DNA of 64,000 bases from Pseudoalteromonas shioyasakiensis (GTDB lineage: Bacteria; Pseudomonadota; Gammaproteobacteria; Enterobacterales; Alteromonadaceae). How positions within the stretch are numbered: the stretch's first letter is position 1; each line of letters starts with the position of its first letter. A program made the translations under genes and the position numbers. Positions 8,083 to 18,163 of this stretch are shown here, piece by piece. Below the pieces are notes generated by a model. That model saw only the letters and a program-made list of their open reading frames with translations, made no database searches and was not told the DNA's origin. Where the stretch lies: contig CP058414.1 of assembly GCA_013391845.1 (NCBI GenBank), positions 1,660,501-1,724,500 on the forward strand, given 5' to 3'.

Positions 8083-8538
8083 ACTTAATCGTGCGGGACA
8101 ATACGCGCTAAAAGACACCACATTTGAATAAGAAAACAAGTAACTTTTGACAATATTTGCAAACACTCTCGTAGCTTGCAGCCAAGCGCGATGCAATTGA
8201 GAGTCAATTGGGTGAATGTATGATTTGCGGGTTTCGATAAAGGCTCTGCAAAGCGAATCGATATCGTTAAAGGATACTTTTAAAAAGCTTAGGTTATTTG
8301 CTAAGTAATGGATAAATGGTGTGACTTGATGTAAGTCATCAAGATGACTGATTATCTTATTCAAAGCACAATACAAGATATAACTGCGCTTAGTTATGCT
8401 TTCATGATCTGGCACCACCATAGTTAACTTATATGAACTAAGATTGCGATGATAGGCGCTTGTATACTGATGAAAATCAGGTTTTAGCAATTCAATGTCT
8501 TGTAGTAACAGTCTTTTTTGAAATGAAGATAGACTCAT
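8077..8538 (-). CDS. Globin-like protein lacking the proximal histidine
   Basis: 153 residues with a globin-like order of helices: an N-terminal LKPDFHQYTSAYHRNL (A/B region), KIISHLDDLHQVTPFIHYLANNL (E/F region), and RAWLQATRVFANIVKSYL (H helix, like the AW..A motif of bacterial single-domain globins). In those globins the F helix reads LAxxHxxYGV; here it is LANNLSFLKV with Leu83 in place of the haem-ligating His. If the alignment holds, haem binding is lost or changed, as in haemless globin-fold regulators. No second domain is present. Fold assignment is by eye and should be treated as tentative. The gene converges on and overlaps the DUF4124-type gene. Confidence 0.55.
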   Translation of the reverse strand: MSLSSFQKRLLLQDIELLKPDFHQYTSAYHRNLSSYKLTMVVPDHESITKRSYILYCALNKIISHLDDLHQVTPFIHYLANNLSFLKVSFNDIDSLCRAFIETRKSYIHPIDSQLHRAWLQATRVFANIVKSYLFSYSNVVSFSAYCPARLSS

Positions 8539-8683
8539 AGTACATCGCTTAATAGCCGAGGCTATAGGTTGTTCTTATTATTTGATTAAATATAGACAAG
8601 AATTTCCAGTTTTGGAAAATTTATGATAAGGTTGTCATAAATTTTTTAGGCAAAAAATAGTCTAACTAATTCATGCTGGAAGG

Positions 8684-8712
8684 TTGCTAATTGAGCGCTA
8701 CATGCTTATAAT
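8684..8712 (+). promoter_or_regulatory. Sigma-70 promoter of the metY-rimP-nusA-infB transcript
   Basis: -35 TTGCTA (8684-8689), spacer of 17, perfect -10 TATAAT (8707-8712), followed by a GC-rich discriminator GGCCGCC as is common for stable-RNA promoters. It lies about 70 bases before the tRNA. Confidence 0.8.
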
Positions 8713-8780
8713 GGCCGCCATTGAATTGAGGTGTTTTGCACTCGATTAGATGATATTAAGTTACTTTTAATATCTATTGG

Positions 8781-8857
<77 letters not shown>

Positions 8858-8918
8858 AATACATGCTAAGGCATTGTAAGTGTACTTAGTATGCACAGTA
8901 ATTTTTACTGTATGAAGT

Positions 8919-8943
8919 CGCGCATTCTGGTAATGCGCGTTTT
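8919..8943 (+). terminator. Hairpin after the initiator tRNA
   Basis: Stem CGCGCATT/AATGCGCG (8919-8926 with 8932-8939), 5-base loop, followed by TTTTG. A likely partial terminator or processing hairpin between tRNA and rimP, giving tRNA excess over mRNA. Confidence 0.65.
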
Positions 8944-9032
8944 GCGTTTAGGCTATCTAGTTTAATTTGGTCAGGTAATTGACTCGCAACCAAGCTTGGC
9001 CCTAGGCCACACAGTTTTATGCTTTAGGTGTG

Positions 9033-9055
9033 ACGCCCCGCTTGGTTCGGGGCGT
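9033..9055 (+). promoter_or_regulatory. GC-rich leader hairpin upstream of rimP
   Basis: Perfect 8-bp stem ACGCCCCG/CGGGGCGT with a 7-base loop and only a weak T-rich tail. It sits in the roughly 290-base gap between the tRNA and rimP; the rest of that gap shows no gene. It could be an attenuator, possibly a NusA-responsive one by analogy with E. coli, or a processing site. Confidence 0.55.
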
Positions 9056-9146
9056 TGTTGTATCTGCTTGGCGGTGATTTTAAATCATTATTAAACTCAG
9101 TATTTCAGGGCTATATGCCCTTTTTTTGTTTGTATGGAGGATTTTC

Positions 9147-9602
9147 GTGACAAAACTTGAGCAAGATTTAGTAGCCATGCTCTCACCGGCCGTTGAAATG
9201 TTAGGCTTTGAGTTACATGGTCTTGAGTTTGTGCAAGCTGGTCGCCACTCTACATTACGTGTTTATATCGATCACGATGCAGGGATTACGGTTGACAATT
9301 GTGCCGACGTTAGTCGTCAAGTTAGCGCAATTTTAGATGTCGAAGACCCAATTACAAATGAATATGATTTGGAAGTTTCGTCTCCTGGTGTTGATCGTCC
9401 ATTATTCAAACAAGATCACTACGAGAAGGCGCAAGGAGAAGAAGTACGCGTGCGTACTAAGCTTCCGCAAGATGGTCGTCGTAACTTTAAAGGCGATTTA
9501 GTATCAGTTAGCAGTGATATGATCACACTTTCAGCAGATGGCACTGAGCATATGATTATGATCAGTAACATTGAACGTGCGAACATCATCGCAAAGTTTT
9601 AA
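9147..9602 (+). CDS. rimP: Ribosome maturation factor RimP
   Basis: A 151-residue cytoplasmic factor for 30S subunit maturation. Recognisable segments are LSPAVEMLGFELHGLEFV, the first alpha/beta domain with LRVYIDHDAGITVDNCADVSRQVSAILDVEDPI, EYDLEVSSPGVDRPLF (the family signature), and the C-terminal SH3-like barrel. The start is GTG at 9147, six bases after a strong GGAGG (9136-9140); a TTG 21 bases upstream would add residues unlike the family. The length matches E. coli RimP (150). nusA follows after 38 bases. Confidence 0.96.
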   Translation: MTKLEQDLVAMLSPAVEMLGFELHGLEFVQAGRHSTLRVYIDHDAGITVDNCADVSRQVSAILDVEDPITNEYDLEVSSPGVDRPLFKQDHYEKAQGEEVRVRTKLPQDGRRNFKGDLVSVSSDMITLSADGTEHMIMISNIERANIIAKF

Positions 9603-9640
9603 TTCGAGTGCGAAGGAATAGGGCAAGCGAGGCATAACCC

Positions 9641-11140
9641 ATGGCAAAAGAAATATTATTGGTTGCTGAAGCCGTCTCCAATGAGAAAGCGGTTCCAAAA
9701 GAAAAGATTTTTGAAGCGTTAGAGTTCGCATTAGCGACTGCAACAAAGAAAAAACACGATGGCGAAATTGACGTTCGCGTATCAATCGATCGTAAAACTG
9801 GTGATTACGACACGTTCCGTCGCTGGAAAATCGCTGAAGTTCTTGAAGATGGTTCTTTAGAACATCCATACAGCGAAATCACGCTTGAAGCAGCACAAGT
9901 TGAAGACGAAAACTTACAACTAGGTGATTACGTCGAAGAACAAATTGAGTCAATCAAGTTCGACCGTATTACGACACAAATGGCAAAGCAAGTTATCGTA
10001 CAAAAAGTACGTGAAGCTGAGCGTGCTTTAGTTGTTGAAGAATATAAAGATCAACAAGGCGAATTGGTAACTGGTGTTGTTAAAAAAGCAACACGTGATG
10101 CAATCGTACTTGACCTTGGTAACAATGCTGAAGCGGTTATCTACCGTGATGATATGTTACCACGTGAGAACTTCCGTCCAGGTGACCGTATCCGTGGTTT
10201 ACTTTACGAAGTTAAGCCGGAAGCTCGTGGCGCGCAATTATTTGTAACGCGTTCTAAACCTGAAATGCTAATGGAGTTATTCCGCATTGAGGTACCTGAA
10301 ATTGGCGAAGAGATGATTGAATTACGTGCTGCAGCACGTGATCCAGGTTCTCGTGCAAAAATCGCAGTAAAATCTAACGATAAACGTATCGACCCAGTGG
10401 GTGCGTGTGTTGGTATGCGTGGTGCTCGAGTACAAGCTGTTTCAACTGAGCTTGGTGGTGAGCGTGTTGATATCGTTCTTTACGATGATAACCCAGCACA
10501 ATTCGTTATCAATGCAATGGCGCCAGCAGAAGTTGCGTCAATCGTAATGGACGAAGATACTCATTCAATGGATATTGCTGTTGAAGCAGATAATCTAGCA
10601 CAAGCAATTGGTCGTAACGGTCAAAATGTTCGTCTTGCTAGCCAGTTAACTGGTTGGGAATTAAACGTAATGACAGTTGATGACATGCGTGCGAAGAACG
10701 AAGCTGAATCAGACAAGCTAATTAACTTATTCACTGAATACCTAGATATCGATGATGAGTTTGCAACATTACTTATCAACGAAGGTTTCTCAACACTTGA
10801 AGAAGTTGCTTACGTTCCTGCATCGGAATTCCTAGAAATCGACGGTTTAGATGAAGAAACAGTTGATATCTTACGTTCACGTGCAAAAGACGCATTAACA
10901 ACTAAAGCGCTTAAAACGGAAGAAAGTTTAGAAGGTGCTGAACCTGCAGAAGACCTACTAGCACTTGAGGGCTTAGAGCGTCATCTTGCATTTGTTATGG
11001 CAAGCAAAGGTGTAGTAACACTTGAAGACTTAGCTGAGCAAGGTATTGATGAGTTAGTAGACATCACTGAGCTATCAGAAGAAGAAGCTGGTAAGCTAAT
11101 TATGGCTGCGCGTAACATTTGTTGGTTCGCAGACGAGTAA
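9641..11140 (+). CDS. nusA: Transcription termination/antitermination factor NusA
   Basis: RNA polymerase-binding factor of 499 residues controlling pausing, termination and antitermination. Order of domains: N-terminal polymerase-binding domain (1-130), S1 (about 135-200, [21 protein letters not shown]), KH1/KH2 (about 200-345, with [15 protein letters not shown] and [18 protein letters not shown]), then two C-terminal acidic helix-hairpin repeats (about 365-495) typical of proteobacterial NusA. The length matches E. coli (495). It lies between rimP and infB with short gaps, a conserved operon. Confidence 0.98.
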   Translation: MAKEILLVAEAVSNEKAVPKEKIFEALEFALATATKKKHDGEIDVRVSIDRKTGDYDTFRRWKIAEVLEDGSLEHPYSEITLEAAQVEDENLQLGDYVEEQIESIKFDRITTQMAKQVIVQKVREAERALVVEEYKDQQGELVTGVVKKATRDAIVLDLGNNAEAVIYRDDMLPRENFRPGDRIRGLLYEVKPEARGAQLFVTRSKPEMLMELFRIEVPEIGEEMIELRAAARDPGSRAKIAVKSNDKRIDPVGACVGMRGARVQAVSTELGGERVDIVLYDDNPAQFVINAMAPAEVASIVMDEDTHSMDIAVEADNLAQAIGRNGQNVRLASQLTGWELNVMTVDDMRAKNEAESDKLINLFTEYLDIDDEFATLLINEGFSTLEEVAYVPASEFLEIDGLDEETVDILRSRAKDALTTKALKTEESLEGAEPAEDLLALEGLERHLAFVMASKGVVTLEDLAEQGIDELVDITELSEEEAGKLIMAARNICWFADE

Positions 11141-11165
11141 TTTATTAACGGAGGTATTACACACT

Positions 11166-13823
11166 ATGGCAGAAGTAAATGTTGAAAAACTAGCCGGAGA
11201 TATTGGTACAACTGTTGATAAGTTATTACAGCAGCTTGAGCAAGCCGGTATATCTAAAAAAGCAGGTGATATGGTAACGGAGGCTGAAAAGTCAACATTA
11301 CTTGATCACTTAAGCAAGCAGCACGGCGGTACAGGGTCTGAAGGCCCTGCTCGCATGACTTTGCAACGTAAAAGCAAGAGCACTCTAAGTGTGACTGGCT
11401 CAACAGGTAAAGCAAAGTCTGTGCAAGTTGAAGTACGTAAAACACGTACTTACGTCAAGAAAAGCGCCATTGAGCAACAGCAAGAAGAAGAGCGTTTAGC
11501 TGCAGAAGAAGCTGCACGTAAAGCAGCAGAGCTTAAAGCCCAGCAAGAAGCTGAAGAGCTAAAAGCGAAACAAGAGGCAGAACGCAAAGCGAAAGAAGAA
11601 GCTGAGCGTAAAGCCAAAGAAGAGGCTAAACGTAAAGCTGAAGCTGAGCGTAAAGCGAAACAGAAGCAGATGACCCCAGAGCAAAGTGCTAAGTCTGAAC
11701 AAGATCGCGCCGAAGCTGAGCGTCTGCAAAAAGAAGCAGAAGAGGCCGCATTGAGAAAAGCTGAAGAAGAAGCGAAACGTCAAGCAGAAGAGGCAAGAAA
11801 GCTAGCTGAAGAAAATGAAGCTCGCTGGAAAAAGGAAGAAGAAGAGCGTAAGAAGCGTGAAGAAAGCGCTGATCACCACCTTACGACTTCAACTTACGCA
11901 CGTGAAGCAGAAGATGAATCTGACGCACGTGAAGAGCATAGCGCTCGTCGTAAGAAAAAGAAAAAAGGACCTCAAAAAGATAAACAGGCTGCCGGTCCTA
12001 AAGGTAAGAAAGGCAAGCTAAAAGCACCAACTTCTTTACAACATGGTTTCCAAAAACCAACCGCTGACGTGAAAAATGAAGTTCGTATCAGTGAAACAAT
12101 CACTGTTGCTGAGCTTGCATCACGTATGGCAGTTAAAGGTGCTGAAGTTGTTAAAACAATGATGAAGATGGGTGACATGGTTACCATTAACCAAGTGATT
12201 GACCAAGAAACAGCACAGCTTGTTGCTGAAGAAATGGGTCACAAGGTTATCATTGTTAAAGAAAATGAATTAGAAGAGAAAGTACTAAACGACCGTAGCG
12301 AAGAAGGTAAAGCCATTCCTCGTGCACCGGTTGTGACAGTAATGGGTCACGTTGACCACGGTAAAACGTCAACACTTGATTACATTCGTTCAGCAAAAGT
12401 TGCTTCTGGTGAAGCCGGTGGTATTACTCAGCACATTGGTGCATATCACGTTGAAACAAATGGTCATATGATCACATTCTTAGATACGCCAGGTCACGCC
12501 GCGTTTACATCAATGCGTGCTCGTGGTGCTAAAGCTACGGATATTGTAATTCTTGTTGTTGCAGCCGATGATGGTGTAATGCCACAGACTAAAGAAGCGG
12601 TTCAGCACGCCCGTGCTGCAGGCGTTCCTTTAATCATCGCAGTAAACAAGATGGATAAAGAAGGCATCGACCCAGATCGCGTTAAGAACGAGCTAGCACA
12701 ATTAGATGTTATCCCAGAAGAGTGGGGTGGTGAAACACAGTTTGTGCATATCTCTGCGAAAACAGGTTTAGGTATTGATGACCTACTTGAAGCAGTATTA
12801 ATGCAAGCTGAGCTACTTGAGCTAACTGCGCCAGCTGAAGGTATGGCTGCAGGTGTTGTAATTGAATCGCGTCTTGATAAAGGTCGTGGTCCAGTTGCTT
12901 CAATCCTAGTTCAGTCTGGTACGCTTAACCAAGGTGATATCGTACTTTGTGGTCTTGAATATGGCCGTGTACGTGCGATGAAAGATGAGAACGGACAAGA
13001 CATTAAGTCTGCTGGTCCATCTATTCCAGTAGAGATTTTAGGTCTATCTGGTATCCCTGCTGCTGGTGATGAAGCAACAGTAGTTAAAGATGAGCGTAAA
13101 GCGCGTGAAGTAGCACTTTACCGTCAAGGTAAATTCCGTGAAGTGAAGCTTGCTCGTCAACAAAAAGCGAAGCTTGAAAACATGTTTACGAACATGGCTG
13201 AAGGTGATGTATCAGAAGTTAACATCGTTCTTAAAGCTGACGTACAAGGTTCAATCGAAGCAATCGCTGATTCATTAACTAAGCTTTCTACTGATGAAGT
13301 TAAAGTGAAGATTGTAGGTTCAGGTGTAGGTGGTATCACTGAAACTGATGCAACTCTTGCAGCAGCGTCTAACGCGATTGTTGTTGGCTTTAACGTACGT
13401 GCTGATGCATCAGCTCGTAAAGTGATTGAGTCAGAAAACCTAGACTTACGTTACTACAGCGTAATCTACAGCCTGATTGAAGAAGTTAAACAAGCGATGT
13501 CAGGTATGCTTGCTCCAGAATTCAAGCAAGAGATCATTGGTCTTGCTGAAGTTCGTGACGTGTTCAAGTCACCTAAGATTGGTGCAATCGCAGGTTGTAT
13601 GGTTACTGAAGGTATCGTTAAGCGTAGCGCACCTATCCGTGTACTTCGTGATAACGTGGTTATCTACGAAGGTGAACTTGAGTCACTACGTCGCTTTAAA
13701 GACGACGTTCAAGAAGTTCGTAACGGTATGGAGTGTGGTATCGGCGTTAAGAACTACAACGATGTTAAAGTTGGCGACCAAATCGAGGTATTCGAGACGG
13801 TTGAAGTACAACGTTCACTTTAA
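11166..13823 (+). CDS. infB: Translation initiation factor IF-2
   Basis: GTPase of 885 residues that places initiator tRNA on the 30S subunit and promotes subunit joining. A small N-terminal domain (1-50) and a long Lys/Glu/Ala-rich helical linker (about 100-260) precede the IF2_N repeat. The G domain carries GHVDHGKT (G1), DTPGHAAF (G3) and NKMDKEG (G4), followed by domains II, III and IV with [13 protein letters not shown] and [19 protein letters not shown] at 11150-11154 precedes ATG. Initiator tRNA is encoded at the head of the same transcript. Confidence 0.98.
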   Translation: MAEVNVEKLAGDIGTTVDKLLQQLEQAGISKKAGDMVTEAEKSTLLDHLSKQHGGTGSEGPARMTLQRKSKSTLSVTGSTGKAKSVQVEVRKTRTYVKKSAIEQQQEEERLAAEEAARKAAELKAQQEAEELKAKQEAERKAKEEAERKAKEEAKRKAEAERKAKQKQMTPEQSAKSEQDRAEAERLQKEAEEAALRKAEEEAKRQAEEARKLAEENEARWKKEEEERKKREESADHHLTTSTYAREAEDESDAREEHSARRKKKKKGPQKDKQAAGPKGKKGKLKAPTSLQHGFQKPTADVKNEVRISETITVAELASRMAVKGAEVVKTMMKMGDMVTINQVIDQETAQLVAEEMGHKVIIVKENELEEKVLNDRSEEGKAIPRAPVVTVMGHVDHGKTSTLDYIRSAKVASGEAGGITQHIGAYHVETNGHMITFLDTPGHAAFTSMRARGAKATDIVILVVAADDGVMPQTKEAVQHARAAGVPLIIAVNKMDKEGIDPDRVKNELAQLDVIPEEWGGETQFVHISAKTGLGIDDLLEAVLMQAELLELTAPAEGMAAGVVIESRLDKGRGPVASILVQSGTLNQGDIVLCGLEYGRVRAMKDENGQDIKSAGPSIPVEILGLSGIPAAGDEATVVKDERKAREVALYRQGKFREVKLARQQKAKLENMFTNMAEGDVSEVNIVLKADVQGSIEAIADSLTKLSTDEVKVKIVGSGVGGITETDATLAAASNAIVVGFNVRADASARKVIESENLDLRYYSVIYSLIEEVKQAMSGMLAPEFKQEIIGLAEVRDVFKSPKIGAIAGCMVTEGIVKRSAPIRVLRDNVVIYEGELESLRRFKDDVQEVRNGMECGIGVKNYNDVKVGDQIEVFETVEVQRSL

Positions 13824-13844
13824 TTTCGTTTAAGTTATTGCTTT

Positions 13845-13867
13845 AAATGGGGGCCTAGCCCCCATTT
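13845..13867 (+). terminator. Hairpin between infB and rbfA
   Basis: Stem AAATGGGGG/CCCCCATTT with a 5-base loop just after the infB stop. There is no U-tract, so it may only attenuate, or stabilise the upstream mRNA 3' end. Confidence 0.5.
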
Positions 13868-13933
13868 GTGCATTCGTAATTAAATTAACTTATTCTTTAA
13901 CATCAATAAGTTATTATTTTAGAGTGAAATGAA

Positions 13934-14338
13934 ATGAGAGAATTTTCTCGCACTGATCGTGTTGCTCAGCAAATTCAAAAAGAGATTGCTGTTATTCTTC
14001 AACGCGAAATCAAAGATCCACGCCTAGGCATGGTAACAGTGTCTGCGGTTGAGGTATCTCGCGACTTATCTTACGCAAAAGTATTTATCACGGTATTCAA
14101 CACGGATGATGAAGATAAAGCCAAGCAAAGCGCTAAAATCTTAAATGAAGCAACGGGTTATATTCGTTCTTTATTAGGTAAACGCATTCGTGCGCGCATC
14201 ATGCCAGAGTTACGTTTTGTAATCGATAACTCACTGATGGAAGGTATGCGTATTTCAAACTTGGTTGATTCTGTTATTCGTGAAGACAATGCTAAGCATG
14301 TAGACGAAGACGACGGCGAAGAAGGCACTAAAGGCTAA
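13934..14338 (+). CDS. rbfA: 30S ribosome-binding factor RbfA
   Basis: 134 residues, a KH-fold protein needed for 16S rRNA 5'-end processing and cold-adapted 30S maturation. Characteristic segments: [40 protein letters not shown] N-terminus (in pieces), [12 protein letters not shown], and [19 protein letters not shown]. The tail is acidic. Its stop codon overlaps the truB start by one base (TAATG), implying translational coupling. Confidence 0.97.
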   Translation: MREFSRTDRVAQQIQKEIAVILQREIKDPRLGMVTVSAVEVSRDLSYAKVFITVFNTDDEDKAKQSAKILNEATGYIRSLLGKRIRARIMPELRFVIDNSLMEGMRISNLVDSVIREDNAKHVDEDDGEEGTKG

Positions 14339-15282
14339 TGGCTAGACGCAGTAAAGGTCGTGCTATTGACGGCATCTTATTACTTAATAAGCCGCAAGGT
14401 ATTTCATCAAACAAAGCATTGCAGCAAGCAAAGGGAATATACTTTGCTCAAAAAGCAGGCCACACCGGTGCGCTTGATCCGCTCGCGACGGGTATGCTGC
14501 CTATTTGTTTTGGTGAGGCGACTAAGTTTACCCAGTTTTTGCTCGATACAGACAAAACCTATATTGTTCGTGCCAAACTTGGTGAGCGAACTACAACGTC
14601 TGATTCAGATGGTGAAGTGGTTGAAACGCGTGAAGTATCGGTAACACCTGAGCAATTAGCTGAGCAAATTGCCAGTTTCTTAGGTGAGTCGGATCAATAC
14701 CCTTCGATGTACTCTGCGCTTAAATACCAAGGTCAGCCTTTGTATAAATATGCCCGCGAAGGCATTGAAGTGCCGCGTAAGTGTCGAAAAATTAATGTAT
14801 TTAGTTTAACGCTTGATGAGTTTGATGAAGCTAATAACGAAGTACAAATGACGGCACATGTATCTAAAGGCACTTATATTCGTACTATTGTTGACGACTT
14901 AGGTGAAAAGCTTGGCTGTGGTGCTCATGTTATCATGTTACACCGCAGTGCAGTTGGCCATTATCCAAGTGAGAAAATGGTCACTCTTGAGCAACTTGAA
15001 GAAAAGCTACAGCAAGCAAAAGCAGACGATGTTGCGCCTTCAAGCTACCTCGATGAGCTACTATTGCCAATGGGTACTGCTTTGGTTGACTTACCTGTGA
15101 TTGAGATTACCCAAGAGCAGGGCGTGGCATTTAGTCATGGTCAAACAGTAGTGATTGGTAGGCCTGTACCAGATGGGGTAGTTAAGGTAATGGCTGATGG
15201 GGTGTTCATTGGTACCGGTGAGCGCCATAAAGATGGTCACTTAAAATCAAAGCGTGGCTTATCAAATCAGCTGCCTGAGTAA
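14338..15282 (+). CDS. truB: tRNA pseudouridine(55) synthase TruB
   Basis: 314-residue enzyme making pseudouridine 55 in the T loop of tRNAs. Catalytic Asp47 lies in [27 protein letters not shown] and [22 protein letters not shown] are the other family blocks, with a C-terminal PUA-like part. It is read directly after rbfA with overlapping stop and start. The length is the same as E. coli TruB. Confidence 0.97.
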   Translation: MARRSKGRAIDGILLLNKPQGISSNKALQQAKGIYFAQKAGHTGALDPLATGMLPICFGEATKFTQFLLDTDKTYIVRAKLGERTTTSDSDGEVVETREVSVTPEQLAEQIASFLGESDQYPSMYSALKYQGQPLYKYAREGIEVPRKCRKINVFSLTLDEFDEANNEVQMTAHVSKGTYIRTIVDDLGEKLGCGAHVIMLHRSAVGHYPSEKMVTLEQLEEKLQQAKADDVAPSSYLDELLLPMGTALVDLPVIEITQEQGVAFSHGQTVVIGRPVPDGVVKVMADGVFIGTGERHKDGHLKSKRGLSNQLPE

Positions 15283-15290
15283 AGATTACC

Positions 15291-15319
15291 TTGTAGTTAT
15301 AAGCAAAGCTGGGTAGAAT
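15291..15319 (+). promoter_or_regulatory. Candidate promoter of rpsO
   Basis: TTGTAG (15291-15296), 17-base spacer, TAGAAT (15314-15319; 5 of 6 to consensus), just after the truB stop. An rpsO-specific promoter at this place is known in E. coli. Confidence 0.65.
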
Positions 15320-15334
15320 ACGCCCCGCTCAATC

Positions 15335-15380
15335 GTTTTGGCTGAATTAGTGATCGGCTAAAACACAATTTAAATTAATT
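15335..15380 (+). promoter_or_regulatory. Candidate S15 autoregulatory pseudoknot in the rpsO leader
   Basis: Stem GTTTTGGC/GCTAAAAC (15335-15342 with 15357-15364, one G-U pair) and a 14-base loop. Loop bases AATTAG (15345-15350) can pair with TTAATT (15375-15380), which abuts the ribosome site GGAG (15384-15387). This resembles in position, not in sequence, the S15-binding pseudoknot of E. coli rpsO mRNA. Confidence 0.5.
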
Positions 15381-15392
15381 TTTGGAGTTACT

Positions 15393-15662
15393 ATGTCACT
15401 AAGCAATCAAGAAAAAGTTGAGATCATCGGTAAATTTGCACGCGCTGAAGGCGACACTGGTTCACCTGAAGTACAAGTTGCACTTCTAACTTTCGATATC
15501 AACAAGCTTCAAGGTCACTTTGCTAGCCACAAGCACGACTTCCACTCACGTCGTGGTCTTCTTCGCAAAGTAAGCCAACGCCGTAAACTGCTTGACTACC
15601 TTAAAGGTAAAGACATTGCACGTTACACTGCGTTAATCCAAGAGCTTGGCCTACGTCGCTAA
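15393..15662 (+). CDS. rpsO: 30S ribosomal protein S15
   Basis: 89 residues, primary 16S rRNA-binding protein of the platform. It shows the family pattern [48 protein letters not shown] and LLDYLKGKD. Codon choice looks strongly biased, as expected for a highly expressed gene. A TTTGGAG ribosome site precedes ATG. It has its own promoter, possible leader pseudoknot and terminator, and pnp follows as in E. coli. Confidence 0.99.
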   Translation: MSLSNQEKVEIIGKFARAEGDTGSPEVQVALLTFDINKLQGHFASHKHDFHSRRGLLRKVSQRRKLLDYLKGKDIARYTALIQELGLRR

Positions 15663-15678
15663 GAACTAGATTACGAGA

Positions 15679-15704
15679 AAAGGGGCTATTTAGCCCCTTT
15701 TTTT
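15679..15704 (+). terminator. Terminator after rpsO
   Basis: Stem AAAGGGGCT/AGCCCCTTT around ATTT, followed by further T. Some readthrough into pnp is expected by analogy with E. coli. Confidence 0.9.
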
Positions 15705-15735
15705 GTGCGCGCATGAAAGGTATACTAGCGCACAT

Positions 15736-15757
15736 CTTAGTAGGTGAATCTACTAAG
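15736..15757 (+). promoter_or_regulatory. First hairpin of the pnp leader
   Basis: Perfect 8-bp stem CTTAGTAG/CTACTAAG (15736-15743 with 15750-15757), loop GTGAAT. A TATACT -10-like hexamer (15721-15726) sits so that a transcript would begin next to this hairpin; its -35 is poor. Confidence 0.6.
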
Positions 15758-15777
15758 TAATTGAAAAAACATCATTG

Positions 15778-15831
15778 CCAATTGTAGTACTTAATCGTGT
15801 TTTCATAAGCACAATTAAGTACTGTAATTGG
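15778..15831 (+). promoter_or_regulatory. Long hairpin of the pnp leader, probable RNase III site
   Basis: Arms 15778-15799 and 15810-15831: CCAATT, a GT/GT internal loop, AGTACTTAAT, one C-A mismatch, then GTG, closing on a 10-base loop; 19 Watson-Crick pairs in all. E. coli pnp carries a long leader stem cut by RNase III, after which PNPase represses its own synthesis. The same position and double-strand length suggest the same control here. Confidence 0.72.
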
Positions 15832-15905
15832 TACTTTGATGGACTATTTTTTACCAATTCGGAGCACTGCTCTGAGTTGCTTTTACATTTAAAGGATATT
15901 TTTAA

Positions 15906-18035
15906 GTGCAAGCAATTATTAAAGAATTTCAACTAGGTCAACACACTGTGACTCTAGAAACTGGTGCTATCGCTCGTCAAGCTGACGGCGCAGTACTAGC
16001 AAGCATTGGCGATACTTCAGTATTAGTTACTGTTGTAGGCAAGCGCGATGCACAACCAGGTCAAGACTTCTTTCCACTAACAGTTAACTACCAAGAGCGT
16101 ATGTACGCTGCGGGTCGTATCCCTGGTGGTTTCCTTAAGCGTGAAGGTCGTCCTAACGATGGCGAAACGCTTATCGCTCGTTTAATCGACCGTCCAATCC
16201 GTCCACTTTTCCCAGACGGTTTCGTAAACGAAGTACAAGTAATTGCGACAGTTGTTTCTGTTAATCCAGAAATCCAACCTGACATGGTTGCTATGATTGG
16301 TACTTCAGCAGCTCTTGCTATCTCTGGTATCCCATTCAATGGTCCTATCGGTGCATCACGCGTTGGTTTCATCAACGGCGAATATGTACTTAACCCAACA
16401 CTAGCTGAGCTTGAAGAGAGCCAATTAGACCTAGTTGTTGCAGGTACTGATAACGCAGTACTTATGGTTGAATCAGAAGCTGAAACACTATCTGAAGAAG
16501 TAATGTTAGGTGCGGTTGTTTATGGTCATGAGCAATCTCAAGCTATCATCAACGCAATCAACGAATTCAAAGCTGAAGCAGGTAAACCAGCTTGGGATTG
16601 GACTGCACCAGAGAAAAACGTAACACTTGCTGAGAAAATCTCTGCAATCGCTGCTGAAAAAGTAGGTGAAGCATACCGCATCACTGACAAAGTAGCGCGT
16701 AAAGAAGCACTAGGTGTAGCGAAAGAAGAAGTTGTTGCTACTTTAACTGCAGAGCTTGCTGAAGGCGAAGAGCTAGATACACAAGAAGTTGGTAAACTAT
16801 TTGGTTCTTTAGAAAAAGAAATCGTTCGTGGCCGTATCATCGCAGGTGAGAAGCGTATCGATGGTCGTGAACCAGATATGATCCGTGCACTAGACGTAAT
16901 GACAGGGGTTTTACCTCGTACTCACGGTTCTGCAATCTTTACTCGTGGTGAGACGCAAGCGCTTGTTACTGCAACACTTGGTACAGAGCGTGATTCACAG
17001 TTAATCGATGATTTAACTGGTACTAACAAAAACCACTTTATGCTGCACTATAACTTCCCTCCGTTCTGCGTAGGTGAAACTGGTTTTGTTGGCTCACCTA
17101 AGCGTCGTGAGATCGGTCACGGTAACTTAGCTAAGCGTGGTATTGCAGCTGTATTACCAACGTTAACTGACTTCCCATACTCAATCCGTGTTGTTTCAGA
17201 AATCACTGAATCAAATGGTTCATCGTCTATGGCATCAGTATGTGGTACGTCATTAGCTCTTATGAATGCTGGTGTACCAATTAAAGCATCTGTTGCTGGT
17301 ATTGCGATGGGTCTAGTTAAAGAAGGCGAAGATTTCGTTGTTCTTTCTGACATCTTAGGTGATGAAGATCACTTAGGTGACATGGACTTTAAAGTAGCGG
17401 GTACTTCTAATGGTATCACTGCATTACAAATGGATATCAAGATCGAAGGTATCACTAAAGAAATCATGCAAATCGCTCTTAAACAGGCGAAAGCAGCACG
17501 TTTACACATCTTAGGTGTTATGGACGAAGCGATTTCAGCACCTTCTGAAGAGTTATCTCAGTTCGCGCCACGCATTTACACAATGCAAATCCCTGCGAAG
17601 AAAATTGCTGAAGTTATCGGTAAAGGTGGCGCAACTATCCGTCAACTTACAGAAGAAACTGGTACTACGATTGAAATCGAAGATGACGGTACAATCAAGA
17701 TCGCAGCAACTGATGGCATCAGCGCCAACGATGCTATTAAGCGTATCGAGCAATTAACTGCTGAGCTAGAAGTAGGTACTATCTACACTGGTAAAGTTGT
17801 TCGTATCGTTGATTTTGGTGCGTTCGTTAATATTCTTCCAGGTAAAGATGGTCTAGTGCACATTTCACAAATCAGCACTGAGCGTGTTAACAACGTGACT
17901 GACCACCTGAGCGAAGGCCAAGAAGTTAAAGTTAAAGTTCTTGAAGTAGATCGCCAAGGTCGTGTACGTCTAAGCATCAAAGAAGCTATGGAATCAGCTG
18001 CTGAAGAAAAAGCAGAAGAGTCTAAAGACGCTTAA
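15906..18035 (+). CDS. pnp: Polynucleotide phosphorylase
   Basis: 709-residue 3'-5' phosphorolytic exoribonuclease, trimeric, core enzyme of the RNA degradosome. Two RNase PH-like domains (about 5-210 and 310-540) flank a helical linker; the second has [16 protein letters not shown] and [12 protein letters not shown] segments and [15 protein letters not shown]. The KH domain (about 552-612) contains [16 protein letters not shown], and the S1 domain (about 620-690) contains [26 protein letters not shown]. It starts with GTG after AAGGA. The structured leader points to autogenous control. Confidence 0.98.
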   Translation: MQAIIKEFQLGQHTVTLETGAIARQADGAVLASIGDTSVLVTVVGKRDAQPGQDFFPLTVNYQERMYAAGRIPGGFLKREGRPNDGETLIARLIDRPIRPLFPDGFVNEVQVIATVVSVNPEIQPDMVAMIGTSAALAISGIPFNGPIGASRVGFINGEYVLNPTLAELEESQLDLVVAGTDNAVLMVESEAETLSEEVMLGAVVYGHEQSQAIINAINEFKAEAGKPAWDWTAPEKNVTLAEKISAIAAEKVGEAYRITDKVARKEALGVAKEEVVATLTAELAEGEELDTQEVGKLFGSLEKEIVRGRIIAGEKRIDGREPDMIRALDVMTGVLPRTHGSAIFTRGETQALVTATLGTERDSQLIDDLTGTNKNHFMLHYNFPPFCVGETGFVGSPKRREIGHGNLAKRGIAAVLPTLTDFPYSIRVVSEITESNGSSSMASVCGTSLALMNAGVPIKASVAGIAMGLVKEGEDFVVLSDILGDEDHLGDMDFKVAGTSNGITALQMDIKIEGITKEIMQIALKQAKAARLHILGVMDEAISAPSEELSQFAPRIYTMQIPAKKIAEVIGKGGATIRQLTEETGTTIEIEDDGTIKIAATDGISANDAIKRIEQLTAELEVGTIYTGKVVRIVDFGAFVNILPGKDGLVHISQISTERVNNVTDHLSEGQEVKVKVLEVDRQGRVRLSIKEAMESAAEEKAEESKDA

Positions 18036-18071
18036 TCATGATTGAATAACCAGTTATTTGCTGGATATAAG

Positions 18072-18099
18072 AAAAAGGGGCTGTTTAGCCCCTTTTTTT
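18072..18099 (+). terminator. Terminator after pnp
   Basis: Stem AAAAAGGGGCT/AGCCCCTTTTT (18072-18082 with 18087-18097), loop GTTT, T-rich tail. Confidence 0.92.
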
Positions 18100-18163
18100 A
18101 TGCTTTAATGAAACCTATCCGCTTCGATTTTGTCTACAGAGAATTCAGGTATTAAGGAATTTA

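Noticed and set aside
8077..8538. Pseudogene reading of the globin-like gene
   Set aside because: The frame is intact over 153 codons with a plausible fold and full-length end; loss of one His is not evidence of decay.
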